A stretch of DNA of 64,000 nt. It comes from Lacticaseibacillus chiayiensis. Lineage in GTDB: Bacteria > Bacillota > Bacilli > Lactobacillales > Lactobacillaceae. A program made the position numbers and the translations under genes. Positions 62,678-64,000 of this stretch are shown here, in pieces. Location of the stretch: contig NZ_MSSM01000035.1 in the NCBI RefSeq assembly GCF_004123795.1, positions 1 to 64,000 on the forward strand. The letters run 5' to 3'. Within the stretch, counting starts at the first letter, position 1. Each line of letters opens with the position of its first letter. The notes below the pieces were generated by a model, which was not told the DNA's origin, ran no database searches, and saw nothing but the letters and a program-made list of their open reading frames with translations.

Positions 62678-64000
62678 CTACTTAGCACCTCGTTTGGCAT
62701 TATAATGTTTCCCTTGATGCGGTGCCCCAGCCGGTTTACGTGGCCGCTGGTTATTGCGCTGATTGCGATTGCCGCTCCGGTTTCCGTTACCAAAACTTGG
62801 CCGATTGCCATTCGAACGACGATCACGGCGATCATCTTTTTTGACCAGTTTACCTAAGTCACTTGTCGGTGTCTTATCATCCGGGATAAGTGAAAAGTCA
62901 ACCTGACGCTGATCAATATCAACGTTATCCAATTTGACCCGTAAAGACTGGCCGACACGATAAGTCCGCTTGGTTCGTTCGCCGACTAAGGCCATCTGAC
63001 TTTCGACAAAGGAATAATAATCGTCGCTCATCCTTGTGATATGAACCAAGCCTTCAACCGTGTTAGGTAACGCCACAAACATGCCGAAGCTTGTGACCCC
63101 ACTGACAACCGCATCGAACTCTTCGCCGACCTTGTCCGCCATGTATTCGGCTTTCTTCAGGTCGTCAACGGCCCGTTCAGCATCAATACTCCGTCGTTCA
63201 GCCATCGACGCCTGGGTTGCAATGTCCGGCAATTTCTTATTCCATGAGGCTTGAACATCGTCCCCAGCACCTTCTGTGGCATAGTCGCGAATTAGGCGAT
63301 GCACAACAAGGTCCGGATAACGCCGAATCGGACTGGTGAAGTGACAGTAATACTTAGCTGCCAAGCCAAAATGCCCAAGCGGATCAGGTGAATACCGCGC
63401 TTGTTTCAGACTCCGCAACAGTTTCACATTGACCATGGCTTCTTCCGGTGTCCCGGTGACATCAGTAACAACTTCCTGAAGCTGTTTTGGCGTGATTTCC
63501 TTACCTTTTTTCATAGGAACCGTAATGCCGAAGCTGGCAATGAATTCCATGAATTCTTTCACCCGATCAGCGTCTGGCGTTTCGTGAACTCGATAAAGAA
63601 ATGGCAGGTGCTGCTTGTTGTAGTGTTCTGCCACGGTTTCGTTGGCCGCAAGCATGAAGGATTCAATCATGCGTTCAGAGACACCGCGTTCCCGCAACAC
63701 GATATCGGTCGGGTGACCCATATCATCCACAATGATCTTGGCTTCATTTTCTTCAAAATCAATCGCACCGCGGGCATGACGCATTTTATACAGAATCTGA
63801 TGCAACTCGACCATGTCTTCAAACATCGGTACAAGTTCCTGATATTCAGCCATCACTTCCGGGTCATGGTCAGTCACGATTTTGTTCACGTTGTTGTAGG
63901 TCATGCGGGCGTGGCTCTTGATGACACTTTGATAAATCTCGTGATTCACCACATGGCCTTCGTGATCGATTTCCATATCACAAGACATTGCCAGTCGGTC
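62678..64000 (-). CDS. rnr: Ribonuclease R, 3' part (cut by window edge)
   Basis: 440 residues of the C-terminal part of RNase R; the frame is open through the window edge and begins ...RLAMSCDMEIDHEGHV. Seen: the end of the RNB catalytic domain (HFGLAAKYYCHFTSPIRRYPDLVVHR), an S1 domain (EFDAVVSGVTSFGMFVALPNTVEGLVHI), and a basic Arg/Asn/Gly-rich tail. RNase R degrades structured RNA and non-stop mRNAs together with tmRNA/SmpB. Coding for about 350 N-terminal residues lies outside the window. Confidence 0.95.
   Translation of the reverse strand, partial: DRLAMSCDMEIDHEGHVVNHEIYQSVIKSHARMTYNNVNKIVTDHDPEVMAEYQELVPMFEDMVELHQILYKMRHARGAIDFEENEAKIIVDDMGHPTDIVLRERGVSERMIESFMLAANETVAEHYNKQHLPFLYRVHETPDADRVKEFMEFIASFGITVPMKKGKEITPKQLQEVVTDVTGTPEEAMVNVKLLRSLKQARYSPDPLGHFGLAAKYYCHFTSPIRRYPDLVVHRLIRDYATEGAGDDVQASWNKKLPDIATQASMAERRSIDAERAVDDLKKAEYMADKVGEEFDAVVSGVTSFGMFVALPNTVEGLVHITRMSDDYYSFVESQMALVGERTKRTYRVGQSLRVKLDNVDIDQRQVDFSLIPDDKTPTSDLGKLVKKDDRRDRRSNGNRPSFGNGNRSGNRNQRNNQRPRKPAGAPHQGKHYNAKRGAK

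Overview
The window is chromosomal DNA of a low-GC Gram-positive lactic acid bacterium, most likely Lacticaseibacillus (the casei/paracasei/rhamnosus group). The pointers are the tmRNA tag AKNENSYALAA, the cdaA-cdaR-glmM order, a comG competence operon followed by a YtxK-like methylase, maltose phosphorylase with beta-phosphoglucomutase, and a moderate GC content by eye. Most genes are housekeeping genes. I see no prophage, CRISPR array or large island; the only clear mobile element is the end of an IS3-family transposase at the left edge.

Layout. 1-3.0 kb: IS3 remnant, then a minus-strand operon of an SdpI-like membrane protein, an OmpR-type regulator and a histidine kinase. 3.05-3.41 kb: tmRNA (ssrA). 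3.8-6.1 kb: GH36 alpha-galactosidase. 6.4-9.8 kb: a tightly overlapping four-gene operon in which two GT8 glycosyltransferases lie between two noncanonical PlsC-type acyltransferases, a candidate unassigned glycolipid or envelope pathway. 10.2-12.3 kb: amino-acid permease and a membrane protein. 12.36-12.85 kb: a tandem array of four roughly 124-bp long-hairpin repeats whose arms covary. 13-17.7 kb: comGA-GG and the methylase. 17.9-21 kb: YebC, VanZ-like protein, PepF. 21-27 kb: glmS, then cdaA-cdaR-glmM (UDP-GlcNAc precursor supply and c-di-AMP). 27-32.6 kb: ABC exporter with its TetR regulator, and a P2-type cation ATPase. 33.2-37.7 kb: polyamine uptake operon led by an XRE-cupin regulator. 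38-42.7 kb: CPA1 antiporter, MurB, ExoIII, DnaQ-like exonuclease. 42.9-47.5 kb: Nat-type ABC exporter, tsaE, pta, ung. 47.6-49.8 kb: HAD phosphatase, LURP-one-like protein, GNAT. 50-55.7 kb: Ugp/Msm-type ABC importer and an MBL-fold hydrolase. 55.7-56.8 kb: two paralogous small membrane proteins under near-identical promoter/operator cassettes, one followed by a small XRE regulator. 56.9-61.6 kb: maltodextrin/maltose operon (GH13, GH65, beta-PGM). 62.1-64 kb: smpB and the 3' part of rnr.

How the genes work together. The maltose operon turns maltodextrins into glucose, beta-glucose-1-phosphate and glucose-6-phosphate; GlmS and GlmM feed hexose phosphate into UDP-GlcNAc, and MurB carries it into peptidoglycan. 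CdaA/CdaR, the CPA1 antiporter, the P2 ATPase and the polyamine importer concern osmotic and ion homeostasis. SmpB, RNase R and tmRNA form the trans-translation pathway, although ssrA lies about 59 kb from smpB.

Two dispersed repeat families (A: about 124-bp hairpins; B: GTGCC...GGCAC elements with a conserved distal tail) occupy several intergenic gaps. They, the acyltransferase/GT8 operon and the duplicated membrane-protein/XRE cassettes are the least explained parts of the window. Everything here was read by eye from sequence; no database search was run.
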